From an uncultured Rhodospirillales bacterium (lineage in GTDB: Bacteria > Pseudomonadota > Alphaproteobacteria > Acetobacterales > Acetobacteraceae): a DNA stretch of 60,843 bases. The notes below the pieces were generated by a model, which worked only from the letters and a program-made list of their open reading frames with translations, ran no database searches and was not told the DNA's origin. The stretch lies in the NCBI GenBank assembly GCA_903844135.1, contig CAIMSN010000006.1, positions 1 through 60,843 of the forward strand. Direction: 5' to 3'. The translations under genes were made by a program, and so were the position numbers. How positions within the stretch are numbered: the stretch's first letter is position 1; each line of letters opens with the position of its first letter. Of the stretch, positions 22,414 through 34,658 are shown piece after piece.

Positions 22414-23631
22414 CTATTCCGCCGCGCGCCGGAACGGCAGCTTGGTCCGTATCCGGGTGGTCCTGGGCGCGCCGCCGACGATATGGCCGATCGCGGTCAG
22501 GCTCTCGACGTGGTCGCAGACGATCTTGAACACGGCGAGCAGCGGGACGCTCAGGAACGCACCCGGAATGCCCCAGATCCAGTCCCAGAACAGCAGCGAG
22601 CTCATCACCAGCACCGGGTTGAGCGTGAAGCGCTTGGCCAGCAGCATCGGCGTGACGGTCTCGCCCTCGAGCAGATGGATGCCGAAATAGATCGCAGGCG
22701 GCAGCAAAGCGTGCAGCGGCGAGGGGAAGGTGAACAGGCCGACGAAGAAATACACCACGATGCCGGTGAATGGCCCCAGGATCGGGATGTAGTTGAGCAG
22801 GAACGCCAGCACTCCCCAGAGCAGCGGGTTCGGCAGGGCGAGCGCCATGCACTGCACGAAGTTCAGCACCCCGACCAGCAGGTTCATCACCGTGATCGTC
22901 GCCAGATAGAGCGACACGTTGCGCTGGATCTCCGAGGCGATCTGCACCGTGCGGCGCTTGTCGGCGAAGGTCGGCATGATCTCGACGAACCGGCGCAGCA
23001 GGCTGTCGCCCTCGTACAGCAGGAAGAACAGCATCAGCAGCATGCTGAACATCTGGCCGAGAAAGGCCCGGGTGCCGATCAGGATACTGGAGCCGAAACT
23101 GGTGAGGCCCGGATTGCCGGATTGCTGCACCACCAGGCGGCTGTCGGTGCTGGTCGTATCGAACAGCGCGCCGAGCTTGCCGATACCGACCTGGACCGCA
23201 TGGATCGGCTTGTTCAGGAACGAGAGCTTGTGCTGCAGCGCCGGCAGGCTTTCAGGAGCCCGGCTGATCCAGCCCGAGGCCGGAACCGAGATCGCCGCGC
23301 CGATCGCGCCCACCACCCCGAACAGCGCCACGATCAGCAGGATGGCGGCCAGCGGCTTCGGCAGCCGCAGCCGGTCGTGCAGGAACCGCATCGGCCCGGC
23401 CAGCAGCAGGTTCAGCACGCCGGCGAGCACGAACGGCAGCACCAGCGTCGCGGTGAAATACAGCGTGTAGAACACGGCCAGGATGGTCAGGATCAGCAGG
23501 CAGATGGTCATGGCGCTGAGCCGGCCGGTGCGGCCGGTCGGCAGCACGATCTGCGGCGCGTCGGCGGGGTCCGCCGACGCGGACTTGGTCGGGTCGCCGA
23601 TCGCGTCGCCGCCGGTGTCGCTCGCCGACAT
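22414..23631 (-). CDS. AI-2E family (DUF20/PerM) transporter
   Basis: 405 residues from the ATG at 23631, preceded by AGGAA. About seven or eight membrane segments occur, with family features LVLPFVLAGVLNLLLAGPMRFLHDRLRLPKPLAAILL near the N-terminus and the GILNFVQCMALALPNPLLWGVLAFLLNYIPILGP-like segment followed by EGETVTPMLLAKRFTLNPVLVMSSLLFWDWIWGIPGAFLSVPLL. Members export autoinducer-2 (TqsA) or act as Na+/H+ antiporters; no quorum genes are near, so the substrate is open. The first 40 residues are soluble and Asp/Ser-rich. A farther start at 23721 adds an unlikely leader. Confidence 0.9.
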   Translation of the reverse strand: MSASDTGGDAIGDPTKSASADPADAPQIVLPTGRTGRLSAMTICLLILTILAVFYTLYFTATLVLPFVLAGVLNLLLAGPMRFLHDRLRLPKPLAAILLIVALFGVVGAIGAAISVPASGWISRAPESLPALQHKLSFLNKPIHAVQVGIGKLGALFDTTSTDSRLVVQQSGNPGLTSFGSSILIGTRAFLGQMFSMLLMLFFLLYEGDSLLRRFVEIMPTFADKRRTVQIASEIQRNVSLYLATITVMNLLVGVLNFVQCMALALPNPLLWGVLAFLLNYIPILGPFTGIVVYFFVGLFTFPSPLHALLPPAIYFGIHLLEGETVTPMLLAKRFTLNPVLVMSSLLFWDWIWGIPGAFLSVPLLAVFKIVCDHVESLTAIGHIVGGAPRTTRIRTKLPFRRAAE

Positions 23632-23769
23632 GCCCGTTCCTATCGTGATCCAGAAAATGGTGCGCGCGGCGCGGTCCGAACCGGTCCGGGACCGGCGCCC
23701 GGTGCGGACCAGATGCACCACCCCGCCGCCCGGTGCAACGATCGGACGGAAAACCAGCGCAGCCGTCGC

Positions 23770-25107
23770 CTATTGCAAACGCGTGGTCGCGGCGAAGAAC
23801 AGAACGAACACCATCCCCAGCCCCCAGAGCACCGGGCCGACCTCGCGCGCCCGCCCGGAGGCGATCCTGAGCAGGATCAGGCTCAGCGTCCCGAGCGCCA
23901 TGCCGTTGATCAGGTTGTTGGTCAGCACGGTGATCAGCAGCGTCAGCGTCACCGGCACCGCGTTGTGAAGGTCGGTCAGGTCGATCCGCGCCAGGCCCTG
24001 CAGCATCAGCACGCCCACCACCAGCAGCGCCGGCGCCGTCGCCTGCGGCGGGATCACCACGAACAGCGGCCACAGGAACAGCGCCAGCAGGAAGCACAGC
24101 CCGGTCACCACCGCGGTGAGTCCGGTGCGGCCGCCCGCCTGCACGCCGGTCACGCTCTCGATGTAGATCGTGACCACCGAGGTGCCGAGCAGCGGCCCGG
24201 CGATGGTGGAAAGCGCATCGGCGGCGAACACGCGGGTTGCGTTCGGGATCGCGCCGTCCGGCCCGCGCAGGCCGGCCGCCCCGGTCACCCCGATCACGGT
24301 GCCCAGCGTGGAGAAGAACTCCGAGCAGAAGAAATAGAACATCAACGGCAGCGTCAGCAGGACATGCGAGGCGACGTAGCCGAAATCCAGATGCAGCGCG
24401 GTCGATCCCGGCCAGTGCGGCCATGCGAAAACAGACCGCGGCAGGCGGGTCAGAGGGTGACCCTGCGCGTCGTCGACGAACAGCCCGGCGACGCTCATGG
24501 CGGCGATCGACAGCACCAGCGCGCCCGGCACCCGCCGGATCACCAGCACCGGGGTCAGCAGCAGCCCGACCAGGGTCAGCAGCACAGCAGGGTGCGCCAG
24601 CGAGCCCATCGTCAGCAGCGATCCGGGACTGGCGACCACGAAGCCGGCGCCGCGCAGCGCGATGAACATGATCAGCATGCCCACCGCGGCCTGGATCGCC
24701 ACCTTCAGCGTCTCCGGCACCTCGCGGGCGATCCGGCCGCGGATCCGCGACAGGCTGAGCGCCAGGAACAGGACTCCCGTGATCAGCACCATGGCGAGCC
24801 CGGCCGGCCAGGGAATGCCCATCTGCCCGACCAGCACCACGCTGAACACGATGTTCGACCCCATCGCCGGAGCGGCCGCCAGCGGCAGGTTGGCCATCAG
24901 CCCGATCAGCACGCTGCCGAACAGCGACGCGAGCCCGGTCGCCACCACGAGATCGCCGCGATCCATGCCGGCCGCCGCCATGATCGCCGGGTTGACCGCC
25001 AGGATGTAGGCCATCGCCGCGAAGGTCGTGCATCCGGCGAGGATCTCGCGTCCAAGAGAGGTGCCGCGCGCGCCGAGCGCGAACAGCCGGTCGAGCGATG
25101 CGGTCAT
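23770..25107 (-). CDS. NCS2 family purine permease (AzgA/COG2252 type)
   Basis: 445 residues from the ATG at 25107, with about 12-14 membrane segments. The AzgA signature block is clear: CTTFAAMAYILAVNPAIMAAAG, GLMANLPLAAAPAMGSNI and later STIAGPLLGTSVVTIYIESVTGVQAGGRTGLTAVVTG. AzgA-type proteins import hypoxanthine, guanine or adenine with protons; the exact base cannot be read. The ATG lies five bases after the chvG stop, so it is probably co-transcribed with chvI-chvG, an unusual partner. No purine riboswitch structure is apparent upstream. Confidence 0.92.
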   Translation of the reverse strand: MTASLDRLFALGARGTSLGREILAGCTTFAAMAYILAVNPAIMAAAGMDRGDLVVATGLASLFGSVLIGLMANLPLAAAPAMGSNIVFSVVLVGQMGIPWPAGLAMVLITGVLFLALSLSRIRGRIAREVPETLKVAIQAAVGMLIMFIALRGAGFVVASPGSLLTMGSLAHPAVLLTLVGLLLTPVLVIRRVPGALVLSIAAMSVAGLFVDDAQGHPLTRLPRSVFAWPHWPGSTALHLDFGYVASHVLLTLPLMFYFFCSEFFSTLGTVIGVTGAAGLRGPDGAIPNATRVFAADALSTIAGPLLGTSVVTIYIESVTGVQAGGRTGLTAVVTGLCFLLALFLWPLFVVIPPQATAPALLVVGVLMLQGLARIDLTDLHNAVPVTLTLLITVLTNNLINGMALGTLSLILLRIASGRAREVGPVLWGLGMVFVLFFAATTRLQ

Positions 25108-25112
25108 GGACG

Positions 25113-26915
25113 TCAAGGCACCCGCGGCAGGCGCACCACGAACCGCGCCCCGACCACCCTGCCATCCGCATCGGTGCGGTTCTCCGCCAGGATGGTGCCG
25201 CGCAGCGCCTCGACGATCTGCCGGCTGATCGACAGTCCCAGCCCGGAATGCTGGCCGAAATTCTCCGCCGCCGGCCGCTCGGAATAGAAACGCTCGAAGA
25301 TGCCGTCCAGCTTGGCGGCCGGGATGCCAGGCCCCTGGTCGGCGACGGCGATCTCCAGCATGCCCGGCAGTTCGGCGACCGACAGCACGATCCGCCCGTC
25401 GGGCGGCGAAAAGCTGACCGCGTTGCCGATCAGGTTGCGCAGCACCTGCACCAGCCGGTCCTCCACCGCCTCGACCAGCAGCGGCCGCGTGGGCGTGGAC
25501 GGCGCCTCCACCACCAGGATCGGCTCGCCGTCCTTGCGCGTCGCCTGGTTCATCTCCGCCAGCACCGACAGGATCGGCACCACGTCGACCGGCTCGGTGA
25601 CGGAGCGGGACAGTTCCGCGTCGATCCGGCTGGCGTCGGAGATGTCGGTGATCAGACGGTCCAGCCGGCGCACGTCCTGGTTGATGATCGCCAGCAGGCG
25701 GCGCTGCTGGCCGACATCCTCGATGCGCATCAGCGTCTCGATCGCGCTGCGGATCGAGGAGAGCGGGTTCTTGATCTCGTGGCTGACGTCGGCGGCGAAG
25801 CGCTCGATCGCATCCATCCTGGTCCAGAGCGCGCGCGCGCTCTCCTCCAGCGCCTGGGCCAGCTCGCCGAGCTCGTCCCGCCTGGTCAGCAGTTGACGCG
25901 GCACGCTGCCGGTGCGGCCGATGGTCTCGCGCATCACGTGCGCCGACGCCGCCAGCCGAAGCAGCGGCCTGGCGATGGTCTGCGACAGGTACCACGACAG
26001 CAGCACGGTGATGCCGAGAGCCACCAGGAACAGCACCAGGATCGAGGACCGCACCGCGAACAGCGAGCGATCGACGTCGCGCGCCTCGCGGGTCAGTTGG
26101 ATGATGCCGACGGTCTGGCCGTCATGCGCCACCGGCTCGGCGACCGTCACCAGCAGCCGCCCGTCGGCGGTGCGCCGGATGAAGGGCGGGGTCTCGCTGC
26201 TGTCGGTATCGCCGAGCTTGAGCTGCTCGCGGATTTCCGGTTGCGCGTTCGGATCGGCGTTGGCGGGCACGGTGACGAGATGGTGGTGTGGCAGCAGCGA
26301 CAGCAGCCGGTCGTAGGCGCGCTCCATGCCACTCTTGAAGCTGAGTGTCGGCGCCACGCTGGCATCGCTGCCCGGCTGCGGGACGTCCGGCCGGCTGTCG
26401 GCGATCTGCTGCCCGTCCGGTGCGAACAGTCTGGCCTGCGCGCTCGGGCTCGGCTCGGTCAGACGCAGCAGCAGAGGCCTGGCCAGCGCGGCGGACAGGT
26501 CGACGGTCTGTCCCGGCTGCTCGCCGGTCTGCTGCTGGTCGCGTCCTGGTCCGCGTGACGAGGTGGCAGAGCCGGGCGCCGTGCCCTTTTCCGTCCCCAG
26601 CGTCGTCCCTTGCGGCGCCCGGGCATGGGCGCGTTGCCGGTGCGTCGCGGCGGTCGCCGTCACCGCCGACTGGCCGAGCGCGCCGGCATAGATCCTGGCC
26701 TGCTCGCGCAGCGCGCTGACCTCGGCCTCCAGCAGGCTGTTCTGGAACTGGTTCAGATAGAGCAAGGTGGCCACCAGCAGAGCCAGCGGCACCACGTTGA
26801 CCAGCAGGATCCGCCGCATCATCGGCGACATCCACCGCCGATTCAGGCTGGTGGCCACCGCCAGCGACGAGAGCGGCGTCGTCCGCTGTCCCATGCCGGC
26901 GGCAGCGCTGGCCAC
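25113..26915 (-). CDS. chvG: Sensor histidine kinase ChvG (ExoS/ActS family)
   Basis: 600 residues from a GTG at 26915 with GGGAG upstream (ATG at 26894 is an alternative). Two membrane helices (about 35-55 and 290-308) enclose a large periplasmic sensor region. HAMP (about 310-365) precedes the HisKA phosphoacceptor His379 in SHEIKNPLSSIRSAIETL, and the ATPase ends in DQGPGIPAAKLDGIFERFYSERP and HSGLGLSISRQIVEAL. ChvG responds to acid or cell-wall stress and phosphorylates ChvI. The periplasmic part has a low-complexity Thr/Gly/Gln insert (about 95-140). It follows chvI by 31 bases. Confidence 0.93.
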   Translation of the reverse strand: MASAAAGMGQRTTPLSSLAVATSLNRRWMSPMMRRILLVNVVPLALLVATLLYLNQFQNSLLEAEVSALREQARIYAGALGQSAVTATAATHRQRAHARAPQGTTLGTEKGTAPGSATSSRGPGRDQQQTGEQPGQTVDLSAALARPLLLRLTEPSPSAQARLFAPDGQQIADSRPDVPQPGSDASVAPTLSFKSGMERAYDRLLSLLPHHHLVTVPANADPNAQPEIREQLKLGDTDSSETPPFIRRTADGRLLVTVAEPVAHDGQTVGIIQLTREARDVDRSLFAVRSSILVLFLVALGITVLLSWYLSQTIARPLLRLAASAHVMRETIGRTGSVPRQLLTRRDELGELAQALEESARALWTRMDAIERFAADVSHEIKNPLSSIRSAIETLMRIEDVGQQRRLLAIINQDVRRLDRLITDISDASRIDAELSRSVTEPVDVVPILSVLAEMNQATRKDGEPILVVEAPSTPTRPLLVEAVEDRLVQVLRNLIGNAVSFSPPDGRIVLSVAELPGMLEIAVADQGPGIPAAKLDGIFERFYSERPAAENFGQHSGLGLSISRQIVEALRGTILAENRTDADGRVVGARFVVRLPRVP

Positions 26916-26946
26916 CTATTCGGTCTCCCGTGTCCGGTCGCCCACC

Positions 26947-27657
<711 letters not shown>

Positions 27658-27758
27658 CCGGGCCTCCAGGTTCGCGGCGAGTGTGACCCGAAACGGTTCG
27701 CGAGGCCAATCGTGACCGGTTGTGCAAATATGCTGCCCGGGCAGACAGGCCTTGACGC

Positions 27759-27787
27759 CTTGTTCATCTTCCTGTGGTCCCCTACTT
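27759..27787 (+). promoter_or_regulatory. Possible RpoH (heat-shock) promoter of grpE
   Basis: CTTGTT at 27759-27764, a 14-base spacer, then CCCCTACTT at 27779-27787 resembles the RpoH pattern CTTGAA-N12/14-CCCCATNT (alphaproteobacterial -10 CYTATNT). It sits 43 bases before the grpE ATG. The likeness is partial. Confidence 0.4.
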
Positions 27788-27830
27788 CAGCGGCTAGGTA
27801 CGACCACCCCACCTTCCCTCCGGCGAGAGC

Positions 27831-28529
27831 ATGAACGACGCACCCGAGCACCCCCAGCCCGATCAGAACACGCCCGCGCACGACACCGTGCCCGAGGCCC
27901 AGCATGGCGCCCCGCACGACGCGGCCGACTCCGGCCACGAGACCCCGGAGCAGCTTATGCAGGAGGCCGGCGAGCGGATCCGCGCCCTGGAGGCCTCGGT
28001 CGAGGAGATGCGCGAGAAATGGATGCGCGCCGAGGCCGAGAACCAGAACGTGCGCAGCCGCGCCCGGCGCGACGTCGACGACGCGCGCCAGTTCGCCGTG
28101 ACCAAGTTCGCCAAGGACGTGGTCGAGGCGGCGGAGAATCTGCGACGCGGCCTGACCAGCCTGCCGGCCGATGCCGGCGACAACCCGGTGCTGACCAGGC
28201 TGCGCGAGGGGTTCGAGGGGGTCGAGCGTTCCTTCCTCGGCATCCTGGAGCGGAACGGCATCGTCGGCACCGACCCCACCGGGGCCGCGTTCGATGCCAA
28301 CCTGCACCAGGCGATGGCCGAGCAGCCGAGCGCCGAGCACCCGCCCGGCACGGTGATGCAGGCCTGGACGTCGGCCTGGACCCTGAACGGCCGGCTGCTG
28401 AAGCCGGCGATGGTGGTGGTCGCCAAGGCGCCGGAGCAGGCCCCCGGCCACGCTCCGGGCCAGGCTGCGACCCACGCCGCGGCGCCCGCCGCGGACTCCG
28501 AGCCGGCCTCGCTCGACCGCACGGTCTGA
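27831..28529 (+). CDS. grpE: Nucleotide exchange factor GrpE
   Basis: 232 residues. The first 40 are a disordered acidic/His-rich leader (EHPQPDQNTPAHDTVPEA). A long coiled-coil follows (about 43-95; MREKWMRAEAENQNVRSRARRDVDDARQFA), then the beta domain with GFEGVERSFLGILERNGIV and the GTVMQAWTSAWTLNGRLLKPAMVVVAK ending. GrpE releases ADP from DnaK. An Ala/Pro/His-rich tail is longer than usual. dnaK begins 127 bases downstream, which may hold its own promoter. Confidence 0.95.
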   Translation: MNDAPEHPQPDQNTPAHDTVPEAQHGAPHDAADSGHETPEQLMQEAGERIRALEASVEEMREKWMRAEAENQNVRSRARRDVDDARQFAVTKFAKDVVEAAENLRRGLTSLPADAGDNPVLTRLREGFEGVERSFLGILERNGIVGTDPTGAAFDANLHQAMAEQPSAEHPPGTVMQAWTSAWTLNGRLLKPAMVVVAKAPEQAPGHAPGQAATHAAAPAADSEPASLDRTV

Positions 28530-28656
28530 ACCGCCGGCAACCCAAGTTCCCGATTCCGGCTCTTGTCGCCGGGCTTGGGTCTGAATACATCCCAGCGTGT
28601 CTTAAGGGCTGCGTCCGGTGCTTCGGGCCGATCGCCGCCGCTACAAGGAGAGCAAT

Positions 28657-30618
<1,962 letters not shown>

Positions 30619-30634
30619 TACACGCTGACGTGAC

Positions 30635-30666
30635 GATGGCGGGACCGCGCGAGCGGTCCCGCCATC
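30635..30666 (+). terminator. Perfect 14-bp hairpin between dnaK and dnaJ
   Basis: GATGGCGGGACCGC (30635-30648) pairs exactly with 30653-30666 around a GCGA loop, 16 bases after the dnaK stop. It lacks a U-tract, so it may stop only part of transcription or protect the 3' end of the dnaK message. Either would leave more DnaK than DnaJ. Confidence 0.75.
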
Positions 30667-30733
30667 GGCTTGCGCAACGACATGACGAGATCGCGTGCCT
30701 GTGCCGGGGCGCGGCCTCGCCGATGAGGACCAG

Positions 30734-31870
30734 ATGGCCAAGCAGGATTACTATGCGACCTTGGAGGCCGCGCGGGATGCCTCGGCGGACGACCTGAAGA
30801 AGGCGTACCGCAAGCTTGCCATGAAGTATCACCCGGACCGCAATCCGGGCGACAAGGCCGCGGAGAGCCGGTTCAAGGAGCTCAACGAGGCATACGACGT
30901 TCTCAAGGACGATCAGAAGCGCGCCGCCTACGACCGCTTCGGCCACGCCGCGTTCGAGAATGGCGGTCCGGGCGCCGGCGGCTTCGGTGGCGGCTTCGAG
31001 GGCGGCCTCGGCGACATCTTCGACCAGGTGTTCGGCGACATGATGGGCGGCCGTCGCGGCGGTGGCGGTCGGGCCCGGACCGGCAACGACGTCCGCGCCC
31101 AGGTCGAGATCAGCCTGACCGACGCGTTCTCCGGCATCAAGGTGCCGCTGAGGGTGCCGAGCCGGGTGGCCTGCGAGAGCTGCGCCGGGACCGGATCGGA
31201 GGACAGGAGCCGCAGCGCCGAGACGTGTCCGACCTGCCACGGCGCCGGCAAGGTGCGCGCGCAGCAGGGCTTCTTCCTGGTCGAGCGTGCCTGCCCGACC
31301 TGTGGCGGCATGGGCAAGGTGGTCCGCAACCCCTGCAAGACCTGCCGCGGCTCCGGCACCGTCGAGCGCGAGCGTTCGATCTCGGTGGACATCCCCGCCG
31401 GCATCGAGGACGGCACCCGCCTGCGCGTCTCCGGCGAGGGCGAGGCCGGCCCGCAGGGCGCGCCGAACGGCGACCTGTATCTGCATGTCGGCGTCAAGCC
31501 GCACGAGATCTTCCAGCGCGACGGCTCGACCGTGGTGGTCAGGGTGCCGCTCGGCATGGTGACCGCGTCTCTCGGCGGGCATATCGAGGTGCCGGTGGTC
31601 GACGGCACCCGTACCCGGCTCGCGGTGCCGGCCGGGAGCCAGAGCGGCGATCAGCATCGCCTGCGCGGCAAGGGTTTCTCGGTGCTGCGCAGCGCCGCGC
31701 GCGGCGACATGTACGTCGTGTTCGCGGTCGAGACGCCCCGGCATCTGACCAAGCGGCAGCGCGAGCTGCTGGAGGAATTCCAGGCCGAGGCGGGCGAGAA
31801 CGAGAAGAGCCACCCCGAGACCGAGGGTTTCTTCGGCCGGGTACGCGATTTCTTCGAGGGCCGGAGCTGA
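30734..31870 (+). CDS. dnaJ: Chaperone DnaJ (Hsp40)
   Basis: 378 residues from the ATG at 30734 after GAGGA. The J domain has HPD at 33-35. A Gly/Phe-rich stretch follows (about 75-115). Four CxxCxGxG zinc repeats are seen: CESCAGTGSE, CPTCHGAGKV, CPTCGGMGKV and CKTCRGSGTV. The C-terminal substrate domains end in a GFFGRVRDFFEG tail. It stimulates DnaK ATPase and delivers clients. dapB begins one base after its stop. Confidence 0.97.
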   Translation: MAKQDYYATLEAARDASADDLKKAYRKLAMKYHPDRNPGDKAAESRFKELNEAYDVLKDDQKRAAYDRFGHAAFENGGPGAGGFGGGFEGGLGDIFDQVFGDMMGGRRGGGGRARTGNDVRAQVEISLTDAFSGIKVPLRVPSRVACESCAGTGSEDRSRSAETCPTCHGAGKVRAQQGFFLVERACPTCGGMGKVVRNPCKTCRGSGTVERERSISVDIPAGIEDGTRLRVSGEGEAGPQGAPNGDLYLHVGVKPHEIFQRDGSTVVVRVPLGMVTASLGGHIEVPVVDGTRTRLAVPAGSQSGDQHRLRGKGFSVLRSAARGDMYVVFAVETPRHLTKRQRELLEEFQAEAGENEKSHPETEGFFGRVRDFFEGRS

Positions 31871-31871
31871 C

Positions 31872-32615
31872 ATGTCCAGCCCCGCCCGCATCGGCATCGC
31901 CGGGATCGGCGGCCGTGTCGGGCGGCTCCTGGTCGAGGAGACCGCGGCGGCGGGACTGACCCTGGCCGGCGGCACCGGACGCGGCGACGATCTCGCCGCC
32001 CTCGCCGCGCGTTGCGACGTGGTGATCGACTTCACCCATGCCGACACCGCGATCCGCCATGCCGCCATCCTGGCCGGATCCGGGGTCGCCTGGGTGCTGG
32101 GCAGCACCGGGCTCTCCGGCGATCAGCAACGCGCGGTGGACGATGCCGCGACCGCGATCGCCATCGTCCAGGCCGCCAATTTCTCCCCGGGCGTCGTTCT
32201 GATGCAGGCGCTGGCACACCGCATGGCGGCGGCGCTGCCGGCCGCGGACTACGATGCGGAGATTGTCGAGATGCATCACCGCCAGAAGGTGGATGCGCCG
32301 TCCGGCACCGCGCTCACGCTCGGCCGCACGGTCGCGGCGGCGCGCGGCGTCGATCTGGCGGACGTGCGCGACAGCGGCCGCGACGGCCATACCGGCGCCC
32401 GGCGCCCCGGCGCGATCGGCTTCGCCGCGCTGCGCGGCGGCCAGGTCGTCGGCGAACATACGCTGAGCTTCACCGCCGGCGCCGAGCAGCTCTGCCTGAC
32501 CCATCGCGCCTTCGACCGGCGCGTGTTCGCGACCGGGGCGATCCGGGCGGCGATCTGGGTCGCGGGTCACACGCCAGGATTGTATGGAATGGACGACGTC
32601 CTCGCTCTGCGTTGA
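31872..32615 (+). CDS. dapB: 4-Hydroxy-tetrahydrodipicolinate reductase
   Basis: 247 residues, slightly short for DapB. The Rossmann start [18 protein letters not shown] binds NAD(P)H, DFTHADTA and GSTGLSGDQ follow, and [16 protein letters not shown] holds the catalytic His-His and substrate-binding Lys. It reduces the dihydrodipicolinate precursor in lysine and diaminopimelate synthesis. It starts one base after dnaJ, so translation is coupled to the chaperone gene, a gene order seen in related alphaproteobacteria. Confidence 0.96.
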   Translation: MSSPARIGIAGIGGRVGRLLVEETAAAGLTLAGGTGRGDDLAALAARCDVVIDFTHADTAIRHAAILAGSGVAWVLGSTGLSGDQQRAVDDAATAIAIVQAANFSPGVVLMQALAHRMAAALPAADYDAEIVEMHHRQKVDAPSGTALTLGRTVAAARGVDLADVRDSGRDGHTGARRPGAIGFAALRGGQVVGEHTLSFTAGAEQLCLTHRAFDRRVFATGAIRAAIWVAGHTPGLYGMDDVLALR

Positions 32616-32737
32616 TTGCAGGGCGGCATGTTCTTGACCCCCCCTCCGGTTTCCGCCACACCCCCCTCTTTCGTCGGTCGCTTTCCAGCAGGGCGCCCGG
32701 GGTCGAGGCGCGTCTGACGCCATTTCGGGGATGCACC

Positions 32738-33925
32738 ATGCGCAACAAGGGCGACTTTCTGTTCACGTCGGAGTCCGTCTCCGAGGGTCATCCCGACAAG
32801 GTCGCCGACCGCATCAGCGATACCGTGCTCGATTGCTTCCTGGCCGCCGACCCTGAGGCGCGCGTCGCCTGCGAGACCCTCGTCACCACCAACCGGATCG
32901 TGCTGGCCGGCGAAGTGCGCGGCCCGGCTTCCGTGACGCAGGACCTGCTGGTGGACGCCACCCGCGAAGCGGTGCGCGACATCGGCTACGACCAGTCCGG
33001 CTTCTCCTGGAAGAACGCCGAGGTGCAGTACTACCTGCACGAGCAGTCCGCCGACATCGCCGTCGGCGTCGACAGTGCCGGCAACAAGGACGAGGGTGCC
33101 GGCGACCAGGGCATCATGTTCGGCTTCGCCACCCGAGAGACCGATACGCTGATGCCGGCGCCGATCCATTACGCGCATGGAATCCTCAAGCGCATGACCG
33201 AACTGCGCAAGAGCGGCGATCCGCGTGGTGCGGGCCTGCAGCCTGACGCCAAGAGCCAGGTCACGCTGCGCTATGTCGACGGCAAGCCGGTCGGCGCCAC
33301 CAGCGTGGTCATTTCCACCCAGCACGACGAGGGCAAGAGCCAGGCCGAGATCCGCGACGCGCTGCGCGGCGTGGTCGCCGAGATCCTGCCCGAAGGCTGG
33401 ACGGTGCCCGAGGACCAGTTCTACGTGAACCCGACCGGCATCTTCGTGATCGGCGGCCCGGACGGCGATTGCGGCCTGACCGGCCGCAAGATCATCGTCG
33501 ACACCTATGGCGGCGCCGCCCCGCATGGCGGCGGCGCGTTTTCCGGCAAGGATCCGACCAAGGTCGACCGCTCGGCCGCCTATGTGTGCCGCTACCTGGC
33601 CAAGAACGTGGTCGCGTCCGGCCTGGCCGATCGCTGCACCATCCAGATCTCCTACGCGATCGGCGTGTCGCAGCCGATCTCGGTCTATGTCGATCTCGAC
33701 GGCACCGGCCGGGACATCGACGAGACCCGCCTCGAGCGCGTACTGCGCGAGTCGGTCGACCTGACCCCGCGTGGCATCCGCCGCCATTTGCGCCTGAACC
33801 GGCCGATCTACGCGCCGTCTTCCGCCTACGGCCATTTCGGCCGCGCGCCGGACCCGGCGCTGGACAATTTCACCTGGGAGAAGACCGATCTGGTGGAGAC
33901 GCTGCGCCAGGCCTTCAACCGCTAG
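32738..33925 (+). CDS. metK: S-adenosylmethionine synthetase
   Basis: 395 residues from the ATG at 32738. MetK motifs are [20 protein letters not shown] (ATP/Mg site), [40 protein letters not shown] and the acidic pocket around it. It makes the methyl donor SAM, which supplies trmB next door and rsmD. The 122-base leader (32616-32737) is pyrimidine-rich; I see no SAM-I or SAM-II riboswitch core in it. The long frame upstream of the ATG overlaps dapB and is not coding. Confidence 0.98.
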   Translation: MRNKGDFLFTSESVSEGHPDKVADRISDTVLDCFLAADPEARVACETLVTTNRIVLAGEVRGPASVTQDLLVDATREAVRDIGYDQSGFSWKNAEVQYYLHEQSADIAVGVDSAGNKDEGAGDQGIMFGFATRETDTLMPAPIHYAHGILKRMTELRKSGDPRGAGLQPDAKSQVTLRYVDGKPVGATSVVISTQHDEGKSQAEIRDALRGVVAEILPEGWTVPEDQFYVNPTGIFVIGGPDGDCGLTGRKIIVDTYGGAAPHGGGAFSGKDPTKVDRSAAYVCRYLAKNVVASGLADRCTIQISYAIGVSQPISVYVDLDGTGRDIDETRLERVLRESVDLTPRGIRRHLRLNRPIYAPSSAYGHFGRAPDPALDNFTWEKTDLVETLRQAFNR

Positions 33926-33940
33926 ATCCGGTTTCCCCCA

Positions 33941-34630
33941 GTGGCGGTCAAGCCGTCACCCGACCGGCTGTATGGGCGCCAGAGGAGCCATCCTCTGCGT
34001 CCGCGCCAGCAATTGCTGCTCGACGCCACCCTGCCGCGGCTGCGCTTCGGCCATCCCGAGACCCCCGGCGCCGGCTTCGACATCGCACCGTCCCAGCTCT
34101 GGCTCGAGGTCGGCTTTGGCGGCGGCGAACACGCGCTGGCCCAGACGACGGCGCATCCCGAGATCGGCCTGATCGCCTGCGAGGTGTTCGAGAACGGGCT
34201 GTGCTCGCTGCTCGGCCGGCTGGTCCCGGAAGGCGGCGAGGCCACCGCCCCGCTGCCGCCCGGCCTGCGGCTGTGGGACGACGACGCCCGCACCCTGCTT
34301 CGGCAACTGCCGGATTCCTGCCTGGACCGGCTGTTCCTGCTGTTCCCCGACCCGTGGCCGAAGGCACGCCACGCCAAGCGCCGCTTCATGCACCCGGAGA
34401 TCATCCCGACGCTGGGCCGCGTGCTGAAGCCGGGCGCGACCTGGCGCGTCGCCAGCGACGATCCGACCTATCAGGCTTGGGTGGCGGAGGTGATGCGCGG
34501 CCAGACCCTGTTCGATACACCGGCGCCGGCGACCGAACGGCCCGAAGGTTGGTTCGCTACCCGCTACGAGACCAAAGCCCTGCAGGCGGGTCGACAGCCG
34601 TACTATTGGTCGTTTACAAGACGAGGTTAA
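33941..34630 (+). CDS. trmB: tRNA (guanine46-N7)-methyltransferase TrmB
   Basis: 229 residues from a GTG at 33941, 15 bases after metK. TrmB features are LYGRQRSHPLRPRQQLLLD at the N-terminus, the SAM-binding LWLEVGFGGGEHA, and FLLFPDPWPKARHAKRRFMHPEI with the catalytic Asp and Lys/Arg residues. The ending ERPEGWFATRYETKALQAG is also typical. It adds the m7G46 cap of the tRNA variable loop. Probably co-transcribed with metK, its cofactor supplier. Confidence 0.95.
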   Translation: MAVKPSPDRLYGRQRSHPLRPRQQLLLDATLPRLRFGHPETPGAGFDIAPSQLWLEVGFGGGEHALAQTTAHPEIGLIACEVFENGLCSLLGRLVPEGGEATAPLPPGLRLWDDDARTLLRQLPDSCLDRLFLLFPDPWPKARHAKRRFMHPEIIPTLGRVLKPGATWRVASDDPTYQAWVAEVMRGQTLFDTPAPATERPEGWFATRYETKALQAGRQPYYWSFTRRG

Positions 34631-34658
34631 TATAGGGTCGGTAGACGAGGAGCAGATC

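Noticed and set aside
32616-32737. Possible SAM riboswitch in the metK leader
   Set aside because: The leader is pyrimidine-rich and has only a short GGCG/CGCC hairpin. I find no SAM-I, SAM-II or SAM/SAH core. A covariance search would decide.
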